A stretch of DNA of 64,000 bases from Sisyra terminalis (taxonomy: Eukaryota > Arthropoda > Insecta > Neuroptera > Sisyridae): positions 8,370,001-8,434,000 of the forward strand of contig OY292278.1 in the NCBI GenBank assembly GCA_958496175.1, written 5' to 3'. Position 1 is the stretch's first letter; each line of letters begins with the position of its first letter. The position numbers and the translations under genes were made by a program. The notes under the pieces are model-generated. The model did not search any database. It was not told the DNA's origin and saw nothing but the letters and a program-made list of their open reading frames with translations. Positions 22,211 through 34,648 of this stretch are shown here, in pieces.

Positions 22211-23209
22211 CCTAGGCCACCTGGGCGTAAATGCATCATTGGTTAAATGTTATAATCAATGAATATTGAGTCAAAAAATTCCATTAAATATTTTTTTAAA
22301 GATTTAAAAATTCCCTTGGCAGGAAAATGAGGAAAATTATTTTAATTTCCTTAAAAAAGCATGTGTCGTTGTGTATGGATTTATAGGATGTTTTTAAGGA
22401 AAACTATTTTGGTAATCGATCAATTTATATCTTAAATTTGGAAAGAAGTATAGTTAATAACTTTCCCATAGTATAAAAATGATAACTAATGTGAAAAGTG
22501 TAGAAAAAGCCATCGAATGATCTAAGTATCTTGCACATCCCTATATGCGCCACTGCGTATATATCTATTGAGCAAAACATCATAATTAGTGGGTCATTTT
22601 GCCCCAGTCATAAGTGACAAATATTTTTTTTTCACTAACTCCACATTACATGTCTTACACAAACTAGGTCAAGGATTCCACGTGACCAAATTTGTTTATT
22701 AATTGTTACGAGACACGATAGACCAGCGGTGACCATCTATCGTGAATATTAATCAATAATTGGTCAGATATTCGATTTGCATCGATACGCACATTTTCTC
22801 CTTTCTTTCCGTCTTACATATAAACCAATACAAGCAACACACGTCATAGTATTGAACCAAAAAAAATTCAGACAATTTTCAATGAAATTTTTCACCTAAA
22901 TTAATTACTTACTTCGTTTGATGGAAATATGACGAAATATTTTTTTTTTCGGTTTTTTATTTTAAGAAAATTTGTGTGTAAATGATTAAATTATAGAAAA
23001 TTGAGTTGATCTCAAAGTTCGAGGATCTTTTTGATGTAGATGGGCCTAATATACGTGGCTTGAATCATTCACTAATTTATTTATTTTCTTTGGTAAAATC
23101 AAACGACTTTTTTTTATAAAATTGATTCATAGTTTCATTGGGAAAAGTTTCCTTCTTGATTCTAAGAAGCCACTAATAGGAGTGTCAATAAAATTGAAAA
23201 TATATTTAG
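22211..23209. other. Apparently unique segment with one strong hairpin
   Basis: No gene or repeat recognised. CACGATAGA (22714-22722) and TCTATCGTG (22736-22744) form a perfect 9-bp stem with a 13-base loop, in a stretch somewhat richer in G+C than its surroundings. TATAAA occurs near 22819. Promoter function is only a guess. Confidence 0.35.
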
Positions 23210-24687
23210 TGGACTGGGCCAAAAAATTCGACTATTTTTTTTTGAAAAAAATATCGAAAATATTGTTCAAGGCCACAAAAAAAAATATCGTGGAGATTTG
23301 AGCCCTTAATATTAATATTAAGAGGTTTATCATCTTTAATTTCGATTTTTTATTTGTGATTTCATTTTTGCGTCAATGCTGTCAAACAATCAAGATAAAA
23401 AAAATCATCTGCACGTATATTCATAGAAAATTAAATTCCCTACAAAAAATGTTTCTTTGAAAATTTTCGCCAGGCATGCCGTTTCCGAATAATCAAGCTT
23501 CAGACATTGATATAATTTTTAGATTTATCTTCTTTATTTTGGAATTTTGTAACTAAAGAACAAACAAATATATAGAAATGAACAATATAGATTCATAAAG
23601 GAAATTTAATGCTCTACAAAAAAGGTCTCCTAACGTTTTTACATAAAATTATTTTTTCAAAAGTTATTCACAATTAAAGTTGAAGGAAAAATTAAAATAT
23701 TGTTTTTTTTCGTTATTGAACAAAAATTTTTTCATTCAGTGAGAGAAATTGATATTTTACATGATCGAAAATCATCATTTTTTCAATCTTATCGCTTGAA
23801 ATATGTAAATTTCATAATATATCCAAGCCTATTCTCGGTTAAGAGCTATTTATTACACGAAAATGCAGATTTAAGACTGTCTTAAAATAATTAAAAAAAT
23901 ACAATTATGTGATTTTACTATTGAAAATTATTTATTTACACTATTCCACATATTTGAAGAATAGAAAAATCAGATAATGGATTATAATAAAATAGTATCT
24001 ACCAAACAGAGTAAAATAAACGTTTTAAGTATTTTTATAACGTAGAGTTTATAAACATTTTATAATCTTTTATTATTAAAGTTTTAGAATGAACTGTTTA
24101 TTAGGTTATTTCATCACATTAAAGTTTTTTTATTGCAATCCGGGAATTTTTTTCGGTACTCACTAATGACCAATAGTAAGTATTGAAGTTGCTTTTCGTA
24201 AGACACTTTAATTCATTCAACTTTAATTGTGAATAACTTTTGAAAAAATAATTTTACGTAAAAATGTTGAGAGACTTTTTTTGTAGAGCATTAAATTCCC
24301 TTCAAAAATCAATATAATTTATTTCTATATATTTATTTGTTCGTTAGTTACAAAATTCCAAAATAAAAAAGATAAATCTAAAAATTATATCAATGTTTAA
24401 AGCTTGATTATTCGGAAACGGCGTGTCGGGCAAAAATTTTCAAAGAAACCTTTTTTGTAGGGAATTTAATTTTCTATAAATATATGTGTAGATGAATTTT
24501 TTTACCTTAATAGTTTGGCAGCATTGACGCAAAAATGAAAGCACAAATAAAAAATCGAAATTACAGATGATAGACTTCTTAATATTAATATTAAAGGCTC
24601 AAACCTGCCCGATATTTTTTTTGTCACCTTGAACAATATTTTAGATATACTTTTCAAAAAAAAATAGTCGATTTTTGGCACAGTCTA
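23210..24687. mobile_element. TA-type palindrome D2a, 1.48 kb with a 500-bp centre
   Basis: Ends GGACTGGGCCAAAAAATTCG and, on the complement, TAGACTGTGCCAAAAATCG. The left flanking TA has mutated to TG; the right TA is at 24686-24687. Arms of about 490 bases are separated by about 500 bases of non-palindromic DNA (23700-24200) absent from D2b at 39664-40605. The internal palindrome CTTAATATTAATATTAAG lies at 23305-23322. Confidence 0.8.
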
Positions 24688-24916
24688 ATCCTTAACATAT
24701 ATTTCAACTTACTAATATATTTTAAATTTAATCGATTTTCTATTAGCTTTACTCCAAAAGCGTTAAATGCAAACTGTGTATACAATATATAGAATATATT
24801 GCGGTCCAATTTATGTAGTATAATTTATTATAATAATATATAAAAATCATACCATAAACATAAATTTGAACAGAAGTGCAAACAGAAATATTCGTGACGT
24901 ATTACTCAGATACGTA

Positions 24917-24943
24917 TTTCGATTGCCAAGCAATCTTCCTCAG
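24917..24943 (-). ncRNA. Hammerhead-like core, C3 left arm
   Basis: Minus strand CTGAGGA, A, GATTGC-TTG-GCAATC, GAAA, followed by ACGTAT...ATACGTC as in C2. Confidence 0.45.
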
Positions 24944-25031
24944 TTTGGATCACTCCGTAACTGCTGATTCACGATCACAAAGTGAATCATCACAAAGCAG
25001 ATACAGAGTGATTCAAACTACTTGATGACCA

Positions 25032-25079
25032 CTGAGGAAGATTGCTTGACAATCGAAATACGTATTTGGGCAATACGTC
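25032..25079 (+). ncRNA. Hammerhead-like core, C3 right arm
   Basis: CTGAGGA (25032-25038), A, GATTGC, TTG, ACAATC, GAAA (25055-25058), then ACGTAT...ATACGTC. One stem II pair is lost compared with C2. Confidence 0.4.
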
Positions 25080-25249
25080 ACAAATATTTTTGTTTGAACT
25101 TCTGTTCAAATTTATGTTTATGGTTTATTTTAATATATTATTATATTAAATTATTCTACATAAATTGGACCGCAATATATTCTATATATTTAATACACAG
25201 TATAACTGTTCAAAGTCAGCGAAAAAATCTTATTTTGGTTAAATGAAAT

Positions 25250-25857
25250 TTTTTTTAATTTTTAATTTCCAGATAGGAGGGAAGCTGGAATGCTTAAAAA
25301 GGAAGAAAATCGATTGAAATTCAGAATTAATTTAAGAAAGGATTTTTTTTTAAAAAAAAAATTCAATATTTCTATAGTTTTCCACCTTTAAAAGATGAAT
25401 TAAATTTCTTAATTTAAATGAAACCATTTTTAATATGTTTCTGATTCAATAAACGTTGAATCATCAAAATTGGATTTCTCGTCGAATTGGGAACCTTCTT
25501 TTTTTTCGGTCGATTAAAAATGAGATCAAACGACTTGACAAATAAAATGCATTGGAAAAAAAATCAAATCTATTTCCTCTTTTGGTGTCCACCACACCAC
25601 ACACATATTATGGACCGTAAATGTCATTTTATTTCTTACTTCCTCTTTCTCCAGTCTCTAAATTAACGACAATTTTTATCCACAGAAAGTAAAATTTCCA
25701 CCTTTATCACTTTCTTTTCATCGATAAACAGTGATTTTCGATTCGATTATATTGCACCATGTGTATATATATTATATGCATGCACCTATGGTTGTTATGA
25801 ATTGATACTTGATGACGATTCAAAATGCAATTTATTTAGTGGAATAGGAAACTTGGT
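25250..25857. other. No feature recognised
   Basis: Apparently unique A+T-rich DNA. No supported gene. Confidence 0.5.
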
Positions 25858-26280
25858 CAGTTGGTTATTGCATATTATACAATACTTATATGAAGTGTAA
25901 GTGATATTAAATTAATCGTGCGGTCGTGTCTTTGAGCAAAAGAAGTGGTAAAGTGGTTAAGTTTCAGCGGTGGGACGAGGTCGGAGGCTGATTGGCATAC
26001 ACAAAACGACTTTTGGTCGACATTCCTCAGGTGGTGTCGTTGGAAAATGTGTTGCATAAGAGAGAAAAATAACAAACGTTCGTAAGTGAAAGTCAATGGT
26101 TGTAATCCAACAAAAGTTGTCAGACCATCGTCATCGCTGTCATACTCAATGGAACATTGTCAATTGAAACACTTTTCGGACTTGGGATATGAATGGCACA
26201 GGGGACAGGGGGAAATTATATCGAAATTATTTGGGTTTTTGTGTACCAATGAAGTTCATGTCCCAAATTGAACATACGAT
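25858..26280. other. GC-richer island, possible non-coding first exon
   Basis: About 25920-26060 is close to half G+C, against roughly a quarter in the window. On the plus strand TCAGT (25857-25861) resembles an arthropod initiator, and GTAAGT near 26078 would be a strong splice donor. Plus frames have stops before the donor, so it would be a 5' UTR exon. On the minus strand a 73-codon frame (25875-26096) covers the same bases. Neither reading is confirmed. Confidence 0.25.
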
Positions 26281-28125
26281 TGAAATTTTCTTCCCTATCA
26301 TTGCTAATTGTAAGACTCTTCAAGCACTTTGACGACCAAAATTGTATCTTTTTTCTGAGGAGCTTAACTTTGAATTACTTGGAGCTTTAAATACAGAAAA
26401 AAGCTTTCGTCTTTGCCCCAATTTTACACTAAAACTAACTATTCTTATTATAAATAGTTTTTCTTAAAACTTTTTCCTCAATTGCTAGTCTTTTTATTTT
26501 AGATTCTTATACCAATTATTTATAGTTAAAAAAAAAAGTTTTTGAAGGTAGTTTGTAATTTTTTTTTTCAAGACCCAAGATGCAAAGCCCTACCAGAAGG
26601 TATATTTTCAATTAATTGAAGGGTTCTTAAGTTTTACTTAAAATCCTTGAAAATATAAGCCGTTAGCTGCTAAAATATTCATGAAATATTCAAATATTTA
26701 GCACCATAATTATTTTTAATTATCTTTGAATTATTTTGTGAAAAATCAATTGAAACACCAATGCCAAACTAGGCATATAATTACATGCGTAAATTGATAG
26801 TACCAAATGAACAAATACAAAACCTCTACTTATTAAATATTGTATAACATTTACGTCTATTGAATCTGTTATATAAAAATGATAAACTAATACAATCGTT
26901 TTACTATTATTTTTATTTAAAAAAAAAAAACAATAATTGTTCATGTGTGGAAGGTTTTTTGGTTCACAGATAAAGAAGTAAAATTATATGTGGCCGAGAG
27001 AAAGTTTGAACAGAGAAAGAGATTTAAAATAACACAGAAGAAGAAAAAAAACGTTAAATATGATAAAAAATAGATTCTCTGTTTTTATCGTACGATTGTA
27101 GTTACAAGGTTTGTTTGAAATGAAATTAGATTATCGAGAAAAATTCGAGAAAAACGGCGTGAGAAATCAATGATGCGTATGATAACATAGTAGCTTTCAC
27201 TAGTTGGTGCTAGATTTTTTGGATTTTCGAATGAAGATTAGCGTAAAAATGCATTGGATCAATCAATTTAACAATTATTGAACTAAATAATAGACAATGA
27301 GACCAGTGTAATTTTAGACTAAAGAAAGTAACCCAATTCTAAGACTAAGAATTGAAGAAATAACATTAATTGGTGTTAACATTAATTTGATGATTTCAAT
27401 CATATTATGGCACAAAAATGATAATGAAACTTGAATTTTTTTGGAGGATTATTGCAAAAGAAATGTCATTGCCATTTTATGAAATTTGCGTCATTTTGAC
27501 GACACTTGTGATGCTTTTTTTATTAAGTTTTGCATAATTATTTATGTGTTCTTTTTCTGAGAATTCAATCGAGTGGCATCTTCATAATATTTTTTCTTGA
27601 ATTTTCAACTAAATTTTTGGTTTTAAATGATTAGTACATTAAATTAAAGTATAATTTATTAAAATTAATGGATTTTTTTTTGGTTTTAGTCGTGGTGGAA
27701 CTTTTCCATCAAGCTTATCTGATCTCCTGGTGAAATTTTTCAGCCTAAGTTTGTTCATTTAATTTTATAAATATAGAATTATTGATTTCGTAATAATTGA
27801 TACCAATTTTTCATACATTGTCGTCTATTCGATAGAAAATTTATTTTTAAGTATACATACATATTTATAATTATTCTAAGTTGTAGTTGATGTATAATAT
27901 TATAAAGTTTAATAAATCTTAGTATAATTATTCAAAAGATTGTGTATAGATTTACGAGGGCAAAAAAAAAGTACTATCAGTACTTTTAGTTACAATTTTT
28001 TTTCAAAGTAGATTAAAGTTAATGTATTAGTAAATTGAGTATTAATCAAATGTATTAAGTCTAAATATGTAAAGTATTATTGGGAAGAAAGAAGATAATA
28101 CTTTATAAAAGCTTAAGTACAAGGA
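26281..28125. other. No feature recognised
   Basis: A+T-rich, apparently unique sequence with poly-A and poly-T runs. Confidence 0.5.
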
Positions 28126-28350
28126 GCTCTTGTACAAACCACTAACTTAAGGTCTCATTTTCTATTCTGTTTTTAATTCAATTCGCGAATCAATCGACCA
28201 TAATTAATATATAGCAACAAAAGATAAACTTTTAACCAAAGTTGAATTATTAACAAATTTGCGAATGGAAAAAATCGCGAATATTTGGAAAAACAAAGTA
28301 GAGAATTAAATGTTACCAGAGGGTGACTTGTGTAGAAACTACTTGTACCA
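28126..28350. repeat. Degenerate copy of palindrome H
   Basis: GAGCTCTTGTACA at the left, a TTGTTTTTAATTCAATTCGCGA block in the left arm and TCGCGAATATTT plus ACAAAGTAGAGAATTAAATG in the right arm follow the layout of 40985-41215, with many mismatches. Confidence 0.4.
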
Positions 28351-28400
28351 AATTATGAACATTTTATTATAACAAAAATTAAGTTTTATATATTATATAT

Positions 28401-29221
28401 TAGAGTGATTTTTTTTTTTGACTTTCTTTTTCTTTTGGTCCCATCGTGAAATTTTGTTGGAAATACCAAAAAAAAAAAAAAATTCTCGGAAAGTTTGAGC
28501 CCTTAATATTAATTTTAAGTCCTCGACCAAGACGTGTAAAGATTTCCCATTGAAAATACACGGAAACTCTGATTTTTTATTTTTAAATTTCTATATCTCA
28601 GCGGCATTTCATGGGATCGCTTTTACCGAAGATGGTTTTTTCTCAGAATTAAACGCTCTACAAAAGTGCCAATTGCGACAAAGTCGTTACTCACACCGGT
28701 GAGGTAGTACGGGCCACTGAACCTGATTTTTCCATAAAATTCGCGTTTTTTTTGCATTTATCTCGTAAATAACAAGAGCAACAGAAAAATTATAAATAAA
28801 AAAACTTGTAGAGAATTTGATTTCCTACAAAAAAGTTCCTGTAGACCAAATCGCGAAGATCAATATTAAACGAGATAAAAGCCTTGAATTTTATGGAAAA
28901 ATCAGGTTCAGTGGCCCGTACTACCCCACCGGTGTGAGTTACGACTTTGTCGCAATGGGCACTTTTGTAGAGTTTTTAATTCTGAGAAAAAACCATCTTC
29001 GGTAAAAGCGATCCCATGAAATGGCGCTGATATATAGAAATTTAAAATTAAAAAATCAGAGTTTCCATGTATTTTCAATGGGAAATCTTTACACGTCTTG
29101 GTCGCGGACTTAAAATTAATATTAAGGGCTCAAACTTTCAGGGAATTTTTTTTTTTGGTATTTCCAACAAAATTTCACGATGGGACCAAAAAAAAAAAAA
29201 AGTCAAAAAAAAATCACCCTA
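28401..29221. mobile_element. TA-flanked palindrome D3a, about 820 bp
   Basis: Starts TA-GAGTGATTTTTTTTTT and ends AAAAAAAAATCACCC-TA. Arms are nearly continuous to the centre near 28805 and include GGTCCCATCGTGAAATTTTG and GAGCCCTTAATATTAAT. Two other copies: 36637-37406 and a half copy at 58743. The short frame at 28817-29005 is part of an arm, not a gene. Confidence 0.85.
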
Positions 29222-29494
29222 AATTATGTACCAACTAAAATACAAATGCTATTTTTTTATATAATGTATTAAACTTAAACCATCTTCCTCGTTATTAATT
29301 ATATGTGATTTTAAATTCCCTGGCCTCCACCTCTATTACCACATCTTTGGGACAATTTTTTAGTTAAATATTAAACTTTGTACATTGACGAAAAATATGT
29401 TTTTTCTGAAGAAAATTACTATGAAAATTTCTGCAAAAATGATAAAGTTATTAGCAAAAATAATTATTTCAGTATTCAGTATTGATATAAACTT
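29222..29494. other. No feature recognised
   Basis: Short A+T-rich spacer between repeats. Confidence 0.5.
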
Positions 29495-30080
29495 CTTTCT
29501 AGTTTTGGTTCCCGCGAAATGTTGATTATTTTATCCTAATCAATTTCTTGTACTAATTGGGGCTCAATATATAATAATGTTGGAGGTAAAGTAAATCTTG
29601 GTCCATACTTGCACATTAGTAATAACTTTTACTTTTTCCAAGGTGGAAAAAGATCATTCTCCTGATCAAATTTCAAATTGGCGTTGAAGTTTAATAAATG
29701 CACAAAGCAATGTGGATTTTAGGGCACACATTTCGAAGACTTCGGGATGCAATATTTCGTATACTTTCGGATATCTTCTGTATTGAATTTTTAAGAAGAT
29801 AATGTAAAAAATACATTCATTTACGAAGGTCTTCCAAATTATAAATGTATTAGATAAGTAATACGTATTTCGACTATCAATATTCGCGTAGGACTTTAAA
29901 TGTTTTGACAAAAAAAAAAAAAAACGAATTTAGATCAAAGTTCTACGGTTTTTAAAAAAATTCCATTAAGAAGATCTCCAATTTGTTGCGAATGTCCTCG
30001 GAATGGCAGTTCACTACTTTCCAGGGAATTAATAATTGGAAAATTTAATGTGATAAATTGGAAAGTATTGGAAATTTATG
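29495..30080 (-). pseudogene. hAT transposase relic, copy 2
   Basis: Aligns along its length to hAT copy 1 (4950-5535), sharing CTTGTACTAATTGGGGCTCA, the GAAGATCTCCAAT block and GGAATGGCAGTTC. The minus-strand frame at 29666-29911 runs into the region corresponding to the C-terminal dimerisation domain: across frameshifts it gives SGE.SFSTLEKVK and YEPQLVQEID. Frameshifts and stops make it inactive. No foldback element interrupts it. Confidence 0.6.
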
Positions 30081-31344
30081 TGCTATAAGATTGGCAGCAA
30101 ATAATATCATCAATGAATTGATTTATAAAAAGCACAGTATAAAGATGATGAAAAAAACCAATCCTGAGACTACATAGTACTGAGAAATACATAATCCTAA
30201 AAAAGGGCAGAAGATGAGTCATTCATATGCAAAGAATTGTAAACTACCAATTGCATTTAAACTGCATTTTCAATCTTAGTCTATCTCTTATACTTTCTAT
30301 TATATTTACAAAGATTAGAACAATAATGTCTAAAGATAATTATCATAAAATATGAGAATAATTTCATTGAAACTAATTCTCCAAAACTGATCTGCAATCA
30401 TTTTAAAAAACAATAATGAGAATTAAAATATTTAAGAATAAACGCAATAATGACTGAGACTTAAACATACAACTCTATTTCGATAAAAATAAAACTTACA
30501 AAATTGCGAAATATTACATCACGTTTTTAAAAAAAATCGCAAACATAATCCATTCAAGTCTTAAGGTTATCGTTAATGTTATAAAAATTACTTAAAACAA
30601 CTCACCAAAAATTAATCTTTTTTTTTCTCCCAATATACGAAGATTGAACGTTTGATTTCGTGTTATTTTTCTATTGCTTCTTGTATCTATATAATTATTT
30701 TTATTTTTAATTAATAATAGTTATAAACGTTTTCATATATGAAATATGAGTAGAGGCAAAATAGTTAGAAAAAACATATACTTTTTTTGTGGTCCTTAAT
30801 TGGAATTGGAAAATTCGATCAAAAAATAGCACGTGGTATAAATTATGAATTTAAAATTTATTGGTTTTGAATATATTACGTATTTATTTAATTGTAAAGT
30901 TTAATCAAATCAATTGGAATAAAAATATTGAAATAAAAAAAAACTTTAAAACTTTTCGTTAAAAGAGCTTTTTGTTTTGATGTTATCAATTTGAAATATT
31001 TTGACTTTTATGTGGGGATTGTATCCCTTTAAATCAGCGGTAAATGTTTAGTAAATTACACTAAGAATTTGAGGATAATAAGGAAAAATTGAAATAATTT
31101 TTTTGCAGAAGAAGAAGAAATTAAAACTTAATTATTAAAGAGTGGTTTAAAGAAGTATTGCAAATGATTAAATGTACAACCCTTTTTAAATACTTTTTCA
31201 CCAATTAATTTACTTGACATATTTTGCCTGTTTTGACACCATTAAAAAAGTTTCATGACTTTGACGAAATTAAAACCATCGTTTTTTTACCACTTTTCTA
31301 AACCGGGAAGAAGTTAACGTGGAAATTTTTACTTTTTAAGTGGC
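30081..31344. other. No feature recognised
   Basis: A+T-rich sequence without supported gene or repeat. Confidence 0.5.
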
Positions 31345-33410
31345 TTAATATGTTAAATAAATTTCAGGTCTACCAAACAATAATGAGGAAGTTCCTCATC
31401 CATGGAACAAGGAGAGGTCAATAGGGTAGAAATAGAAATAGTTTAGAGTATTCCTTAATGTATAGTCGCTTAGTAAGCAAAAAGGACTAGAAGGGATGTT
31501 CATGTTGCCAAAAAGTACTTTTGGCCAGATTTTGCTTTAATGTGGGACCTAATCTCCATAAAGAACCTTTACCAAACTCCCTTAGTATACCTTAGTACCT
31601 TAGTATCCTGCCTAAACTTTCCTCAAGTAGCACCATATCATTTCTAAAAAAAATCCAAATGTATCACAAAATATAACGATATCTCTTGGAATTCTAATGG
31701 ATTTACACTGATGGTCCAGTAACTAGAAAATGACTCTAAGAATATTGGTTCATAAAAATATAACGACATCCTTTGGAATTCTACGCCATTGATGGTCCAG
31801 TAACTAGAAAATGACTTTAAGAAAATTGGTTCATTAAAAATTAGGACTTTTTAACAACTGATTGTCGTAGACTTAGAGGAGCAACTATGGTCTCTTCTGC
31901 AGCATTTGGAACCAATTTTTGGGCAAATATTTCAATTGAAAAATAAATTCCAGGTCCTCCAAACAATAACGGAGATCTTCCTCATTCATGGAACAACGAG
32001 AGATCAATTGATTATAGAATTGGGTAGAAATAGAAATAGTATAGGGTATTCTTTAGTGTATAGCCACTTAATAAGCAAAAAGGACCAGAAGGGATGTTCA
32101 TGTCCCCAAAAAGTACTTCTGGCAAGATTTTGCTTTAGTGTGCGACCTACTCCCTATAAAGAACCTTTTCTAAACTACCTAGTTCCTTAATATCCTGTCT
32201 AAACTTTCCCCAAGTATTACAATATCCATTATAAAAGAAATCTAAATATACAACAAAATATAACGATATCTTTTGAAATTTCAAGCTATTGATGATCCAG
32301 TAGCTAGAATATGACTCTAAGAAAATTGGTTTATTGAAAATTAGGATTTTTTAACAACTAATTGTCGTAGAATTAGAGGAGCAATTATGATCTCTTCTGC
32401 AGCATTTGGGAATAATTTTTGGGCAAATATTTCAATTGAAAAATAAATTCCAAGTCCTCCAAACAATAACGGAGATCTTCCTCATCTATGGAACAAGGGG
32501 AGGTCAATCAGTTATAGAATTGGGTAGGAATAGAAATAGTATAGAAATAGTTCATGTTACTAAAATGTACTTTTGGCCAGATTTTGCGTGGGACCTTCTC
32601 CCCATAAAGAACCTTTTCCAAACTCCCTAGTACCTTAGTATCCTGCCTAAACTTTCCTCAAGTAACACATATCCATTATAAAAGAAATCTATATGTGCAA
32701 CAAAAACGATATCTATAATATACATAAACGATATTTATAACGATATCTCTTGGAGTTCTACGCCATTGATGGTCTAGTAACTAGAAAATGACTCTAAGAA
32801 AATTGGTTCATAAAAAATCATGATTTTTTAACAACTAATTGTCGTAGACTTAGAGGAGCAACTATGGTCTCTTCTACAGCATTTGGGACCAATTTTTGGA
32901 CAAATATTTCAATTAAAAAATGAAATCCAAGTCCTCCAAACAATAACAGAGATCTTCCTCATCTATGATACAAGAGAGGTCAATCAGTTATAGAAAAGGG
33001 CAGAAATAGAAATAGTATAGGATATTCTTTAGCGTATAGCCAATTAATAAGGAAAAAGGAGCAGAAGGGATGTTCATGTTGCCAAAAAGTACTTTTGGTC
33101 AAATTTTGCTTTAGTGTGGGACCTACTCCTCATAAAGATTCTTTTCCAAACTCCCTAGTACCTTAGTATCCTGTCTAAACTGTCCTCAAGTAACACCATA
33201 TCTTTTCTAAAAAAAATCCAAATGTACCACGAAATATAACGAAATCTCTTGGAATTCCAAGCCATTGATGATTCGGTAGCTAGAAAATGACTCTACAAAT
33301 ATTGGGTCATAAAAAATTAGGATTTTTAACAACTAATTGTCGTAGAATTAGAAGAGCAACTATGGTCTCTTCTGCAGAATTTGGGTCCAATTTTTTGGCA
33401 AATATTTCTA
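31345..33410 (+). repeat. Tandem repeat, about 500-bp units, four copies
   Basis: The anchor CCTCCAAACAATAACGGAGA or variant recurs with AAACAA at 31375, 31961, 32461 and 32938, and the array closes near 33410. Spacings are about 586, 500 and 477. Unit 1 is longer because a segment of about 85-90 bases (GATGGTCCAGTAACTAGAAA) is duplicated inside it. The frames at 31906-32190 and 32406-32630 are the same repeat segment, share their first codons and then diverge by frameshift, so no protein is called. Confidence 0.85.
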
Positions 33411-34279
33411 CCCCAAAATAAAACCTTCCACGCTAATTTCTTTCCAGTTTTTTCCAAGTAAAGATTTCCAAAAGAATAGAAAAACTATTGTTGATGATTA
33501 TTTTTTCATCACCTAACGGTCTTGACAAAAAAATGGATTTTCCTTAATGTTATACTTGAATTTTTTATTTAAAAATTGGATTTACAACCTATAGGGTTAC
33601 AAATGAAAGAAAGAGGACATTTACTAGAGTTTTCCTTTGATACTTATAAAATATTGATATCATAAAAATTGTAAAGATTAGTAGGGAATATCAGATAAAT
33701 AATTTTTATTGTAAAAAACCAAACACTAATTCTTTTCTTTGTGGAAAAACTTGAAAAAAATTTAGTTCTTGTTTGACTTATTCATAAATTTCCTTGGACT
33801 TGTTTCCCTTATTTTCAATCCTTGACCTTTATAAAACCATTTTCCATCTATAATAGTGAGTTAAAATAAATACCATAATTACCCAGGAGTTTTAAGAATA
33901 TTCCTGCAACATTGATAATTACATCATTCAATTAATTCCAATATTACTAATTTCTCATAAATTTTTTAACAGTTTTTCAACTGTGGAATAAATCATAAGT
34001 TGCAAGCCCATAGTCTCAATGGAAGAACATAGGATTTATCCTTCAACATTTCTATCCATTAAGTCCAATAAAAATTATTCTTTTTGAGCATTGAATTTAT
34101 ATAACTGCACGTAACATAGAATCGTGAGTTCAGAGTTCAAGTTTGCCATCAAATCGACTGATAGATATACTGAGGTTTGAAGTTGAAGTTCAAGAAAACA
34201 TATTAAATTTTTTTACATAACTATTGCTATTATTATATTTTTTTTTCTATTTTTTTAAGTCTATTGAGATATAAAGTTT
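33411..34279. other. No feature recognised
   Basis: A+T-rich sequence without supported features. Confidence 0.5.
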
Positions 34280-34648
34280 TTATGTGACTTTGACTTTTAG
34301 TGTCCAAATGGAATTGTTTGGAAAAAGAAAGGCGTTTTCTTTATGGATGATTTGAGGCGTGAGATCTTTCACTTCTGTTTTATTGAAAAATTTACAAGAA
34401 TAAGTAATTAATTTGGAGGAAATTATTTCGTGGGAGTAATCAAATCGAATATCAACACTTTCTTTTGGAAGGAACTGTATATGTTTTTTTAGATTTACGT
34501 AAGATAAACTTTCATTCTTAATTTTTTTGAAAATTAATTGATTATTTTGGCTTAGGAGGATGTGGAATAAATTAACATATTTCACAATTTCAATATGAAA
34601 TGTTATTTTTTTTTCTGGTGTTAATTGACTTGAAAATATGTTCAACAT
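34280..34648 (-). CDS. Unidentified 122-codon open frame
   Basis: One of the two longest uninterrupted frames in the window. Assuming about 76% A+T, a rough estimate of the number of chance frames this long is well below one. The peptide is mixed in composition, with stretches such as FLPKESVDIRFDYSHE, YSCKFFNKTEVKDL and NNSIWTLKVKVT at the end, unlike the low-complexity chance frames. An acceptor-like TTAACACCAG lies about 30 bases inside the start, so it may be a terminal exon rather than an intact gene. No family, signal peptide or membrane segment is recognised. Confidence 0.3.
   Translation of the reverse strand: MLNIFSSQLTPEKKITFHIEIVKYVNLFHILLSQNNQLIFKKIKNESLSYVNLKKHIQFLPKESVDIRFDYSHEIISSKLITYSCKFFNKTEVKDLTPQIIHKENAFLFPNNSIWTLKVKVT

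Larger units (their letters stand above)
24774..25237 (+). mobile_element. Foldback element C3
   Basis: Same termini as C2 (CTGTGTATACAATATATAG to CTTATTTTG). Flanks GTTAAATGCAAA (24762-24773) and GTTAAATGAAA (25238-25248) match with one indel, consistent with an aged 12-bp duplication. Arms meet near 24970. Both cores are present: minus 24917-24943 and plus 25032-25058. In the right arm one stem II base differs (GCTTGAC), weakening the stem. Confidence 0.8.

Noticed and set aside
28817..29005. 62-codon frame that reads like a protein
   Set aside because: It is entirely the right arm of palindrome D3a.
31345..33410. Possible CRISPR-like or minisatellite array
   Set aside because: Units are about 500 bp and continuous without spacers; an ordinary tandem repeat.
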